NCBI GenBank assembly: GCA_019914945.1
Contig: CM034099.1
Coordinates: forward strand, 24,116,501 to 24,180,500
Length of the DNA: 64,000 bases
DNA from: Typha latifolia
Taxonomy: Eukaryota > Streptophyta > Magnoliopsida > Poales > Typhaceae
Direction: 5' to 3'
In this document: positions 61,601 to 64,000 of the stretch, piece after piece
How the letters are laid out: every line of letters begins with the position of its first letter
Position numbering within the stretch: the stretch's first letter is position 1
Program-made: the position numbers and the translations under genes
The notes under the pieces: generated by a model
Told to the model about the DNA's origin: nothing
The model's database searches: none
What the model saw: only the letters and a program-made list of their open reading frames with translations

Positions 61601-63519
61601 TGAAAGCATTGGAGAGACAAATTGAACAAATGTTGAGATTGGACTTGTACATGGTATTATAGGTCTAAAAGGAAATTATAATAATGGGTCTTAGAGAACG
61701 AACACTCATCATGTTAAAAGATATGCATGTTGGAGCTAGGAGAATTTCTAATTAAATATCCCAATGTGTTGGCTTATGTCCTTTGTTCTGGGTTGTTCAT
61801 TATGAATTGTTGGAACTTGGAAACCAGAGACAGTAAAATGACCCCAACAGTTCGAACCTCTGTTTCTGCTAGGGTTATTTCTGGAATGCGAGGTGCTTCT
61901 GTTTTTGCATTCATAAATTCTTTAACTATAATTTAGGTCTGTAAGATTTTGCATACATTATACTTTTACTTTTGGGCCCAGTATGGTTTTTACAGTTGGA
62001 TGATTACATCTTTCCACCCCCAATCACACAAACACATATCCCCATGATAGCTACAAAAGCAACAGTCACCAACTCACCTTGGAAAATGGGGAGAATTACC
62101 AAATGACTTGTTGACCTTTGTAAGTACTAACATTTGATCTATTACAAAGGCGACTATAGACCAACCAAGGATAACAGTCTTGACTGCTGACTTTTCTTAG
62201 TTGTATCATTCAATTTTGTGACTAATTGCTTATCCGCGGTAAGTTGCCCTATTTTTCACCAGGTTTAGTTGGTTCTGTTGGTATTTAAAGAAGCATCTGC
62301 AGCAATTTGGTGGAGCCAGAACAAATTTTAAATAGAAGCAATGCATCCATGCTCTCACATGCCAAATAGAAATAGTGTTTTACTTGCTTGCTTAATATCT
62401 GAAGTTCTGAACCATGGTATACAACCATGAAGTTGCTTCTAATTAGAAGCAATTTCTTTTGAGAAACTGGCCTGTTTTCTTCCAATTTTCTAACTTAAAA
62501 TTGCTTTAAACTGTCTCCTTGATTTCATATATCTATGCTTATTTTTTTCTTTTATTTGGTCATTCAAACTCTCATTATTTTCTGAACTGAATGCAGTCTA
62601 GGTTGCAAGCAAAACAAGAAATCGGCAGGAATGTCATGTTGAGGTACACAGGTAACGATCTGGCTGTTTGAATATATATATATAAAGTTCCTTCATAATG
62701 AACAATATGCTCCTGTAATCCAACAGCCCGGTCCATTTCATATGTTATTTCTTTAACCACAATTCATGCAGTATATGTGATAATGCTCAATCAAATAATG
62801 AACTAAAATGCAGTAAATTTTGCTCTTATAATTACTTTCGAAGCCTTTAGTCCCTATTGTTGTATTCAGCTAGTAATCTTTGCTTATAGATGTAAAGTTG
62901 GGAAACTCAGTTGCGGAGACACAACATAATTGATACTTGTCATGTTGATATCTTAGATAATTTATGCAAGACTCTTTTTCTGGCCTGTCTCCTTACTTTC
63001 CGTTTAGACTGTTTTCATGAGTTTACTTTGGAGCAATGAATCATGACTTGGTGATGAAAAGTAAGGTTCTCTGACTTGGTGATGAAAAGTAAGGTTTGCT
63101 TTACTGATCAACCAAATGTTTGAATGATACCAATTTTGTATTGGCCCTATCGTAATATGACTAGGTATTTTCTGATATCCTTGCTTTTATTCTTATCTAT
63201 TCTTGGTATTTTGTGTAGTTCTACATAAATATATAAGCAAGGGAACTCTTTTCTCTCTTTTCTCGATACTGCAACCGCTTATTCTGTTGTTTGGACTGAT
63301 ATTGTTCTATTTTATTTTTAACCAGGTACTCTGGATGCAATTGTAAAGATGATCCGCTACGAAGGACTTTATGGATTTTACAAAGGGATGGGCACAAAAA
63401 TCGTCCAGAGTGTTTTTGCTGCGTCAGTTCTTTTTATGGTAAAGGAGGAGTTGGTTAAGGCATTTCTTTTCCTTGCTGATGAAAGCAGGAAAATCCTTGT
63501 TAGGTTAAAAAAGGAATAA
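55669..63519 (+). CDS. PXN: Peroxisomal NAD carrier, PXN type, mitochondrial carrier family (386 aa)
   Basis: Exons: 55669-55749, 55851-56018, 56099-56173, 56265-56395, 56855-56909, 57262-57417, 58814-58882, 59002-59109, 59266-59334, 62597-62651, 63326-63519 (1161 nt, phases consistent). Three carrier repeats are visible, with signatures at P24 (PLQTVNTRQQ), P161 (PIWVLVTRMQ) and P299 (PLLVVKSRLQ), each opening an odd-numbered helix; six membrane helices are expected. The motifs NGLAGAGGGIIAQ, SQGIYYYFYQV, KPRPYGTF, GFWKGLIPTLIM and YEGLYGFYKGM match the plant peroxisomal NAD transporter (PXN/PMP38 type), which imports NAD+ in exchange for AMP and supports beta-oxidation. A Ser-rich insert (about residues 50-75) lengthens the first matrix-side loop relative to the Arabidopsis protein as I recall it. 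Introns 6 (1.4 kb) and 9 (3.3 kb) are enlarged by repeats. Confidence 0.95.
57497..57670. repeat. 87-bp tandem duplication in PXN intron 6
   Basis: Two adjacent 87-bp units (57497-57583, 57584-57670) sharing GGAAAGTAT, TGCATATTGTATTCAACCTT and TTCAACTTTTTGGTGCCTTC, with few differences. Confidence 0.85.
59668..59900 (+). mobile_element. tRNA-related SINE candidate in PXN intron 9
   Basis: TAGCTCAATGATTGAG (from 59672) resembles a pol III A box, and AGATTCGATCC (59714-59724) resembles a B box at tRNA-like spacing. This start is followed by a non-coding body. The 3' boundary is approximate and no target duplication was found. Confidence 0.55.
60380..61350. repeat. LTR-retrotransposon-like debris in PXN intron 9
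   Basis: The stretch has two ~62-bp degenerate copies around 60418-60530 (shared CGAGAGCAGAATGGGT, TTCAAA, GACCTTCC or GGCCTTCC), a CT/CCT-rich segment (60720-60960), and a 143-bp direct repeat at its 3' end. The composition and the GTGGGAGCAAGTAGACACC text resemble plant LTR U5 regions. No coding domains or clear ends were found. Confidence 0.4.
61066..61350. repeat. 143-bp tandem direct repeat in PXN intron 9
   Basis: Units 61066-61208 and 61209-61350 run ATCTAGCTTT to GAGAAGGTA and are nearly identical, with about half a dozen substitutions. Confidence 0.9.
63044..63099. repeat. 28-bp tandem duplication in PXN intron 10
   Basis: TGACTTGGTGATGAAAAGTA followed by AGGTT occurs twice, at 63044 and 63072. 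Confidence 0.85.
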
Positions 63520-64000
63520 ATTGGTGATTGATGGTATACATTGCATTAACCTGTAAAGGTCTTTACCATTATTACATGGATATTTGTCGGCAGTACTGAA
63601 ATTTATATCTATTGGATGAAGTAAACATGATTACTAATTCCAATCAAATAGTTAATGTCAGAGAGGCTGAAATATTAAATGCAGGAGGATTCATATATTC
63701 TGTTGGGCTTCATTACTTTATTACTTTAAAGTGTTGATTTACTATATAGTATATTTGTTTAAGAAGGGCATTAATTTTTTTTTAATATTTCAAATAATAT
63801 TATTCATACGGGCTTACTGTTCCTATGGGCTTACTATTAGTATGGGCTGACTGTACGGGCTCACTGTTTACATGGTTACCTGTTGATACGGGCTTACTGT
63901 GCACCTGGGTTTAAAGTTCACATGGGCACATTGTTTCATATGGGCTGACTGCTCAGGTGGGCTCACTGTTCATATGGAGGAATTATTAATGATAATTGTA
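63520..64000. other. 3' flank of the PXN-type gene up to the window end
   Basis: Contains the likely 3' UTR followed by a degenerate minisatellite. No gene start is seen before the window ends. Confidence 0.6.
63805..63977. repeat. Degenerate minisatellite, ~13-20-bp units around TATGGGCTNACTGTTCA
   Basis: About ten imperfect head-to-tail units built on (A/C)GGGCT(T/G/C)ACTGTT. Lengths vary from about 13 to 20 bases, so the array is old or arises from a transposon terminus. It may continue past 64000. Confidence 0.7.

Noticed and set aside
1..64000. CRISPR array, bacterial operon or phage-type system
   Set aside because: All genes are spliced eukaryotic genes; no regularly spaced repeats with unique spacers are present.

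Overview
This window is nuclear DNA of a flowering plant, very probably a monocot outside the grasses. Every gene has spliced, AT-rich introns with GT-AG borders. The two cellulose synthases end in the class-specific tail of the monocot CESA6-type group. The intergenic DNA carries plant-type SINEs, MITEs and GA/CT microsatellites. The species cannot be named from sequence alone.

Layout: (1) 1-2531 (+) is the 3' part of a cellulose synthase gene cut by the window edge, followed at 7158-12666 (+) by a complete 14-exon paralogue (1090 aa); these form a tandem CESA pair. (2) 17960-18972 (+) is a small four-exon gene of unknown function. (3) 19787-22990 (-) encodes a long coiled-coil protein with two UVR-like motifs. 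(4) 25429-29303 (-) encodes a Golgi UDP-rhamnose/UDP-galactose-type nucleotide-sugar transporter. (5) 34634-37282 (+) encodes a membrane-anchored NAC transcription factor of the ANAC017-like type. (6) 38475-39705 (-) encodes a chitinase-like protein of the CTL1/POM1 type that lacks the usual catalytic Glu. (7) 42155-53531 (-) encodes a DnaJ protein with a J domain split by a 5.1-kb GC-AG intron full of repeats. (8) 55669-63519 (+) encodes a peroxisomal NAD carrier (PXN type) with 11 exons.

All eight complete gene models were assembled by hand: exon phases match at every join and each ends in a stop. Four of the nine loci (two CESA, CTL1-like, nucleotide-sugar transporter) act in primary cell-wall synthesis. 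The NAC factor and PXN belong to organelle signalling and organelle metabolite transport. This is a chromosomal neighbourhood, not an operon, and no co-regulation can be shown from sequence alone.

The spaces between genes and the large introns hold a hAT-type MITE with 8-bp target duplication, a Mutator-type MITE with exact 9-bp target duplication, two tRNA-related SINE candidates, LTR-like debris with a 143-bp direct repeat, a triple ~260-bp tandem repeat and several smaller tandem duplications. I found no convincing new molecular system. The most useful leads are the uneven divergence of the CESA pair (suggesting gene conversion), the unrecognised small gene, and the transposon-rich DnaJ intron.
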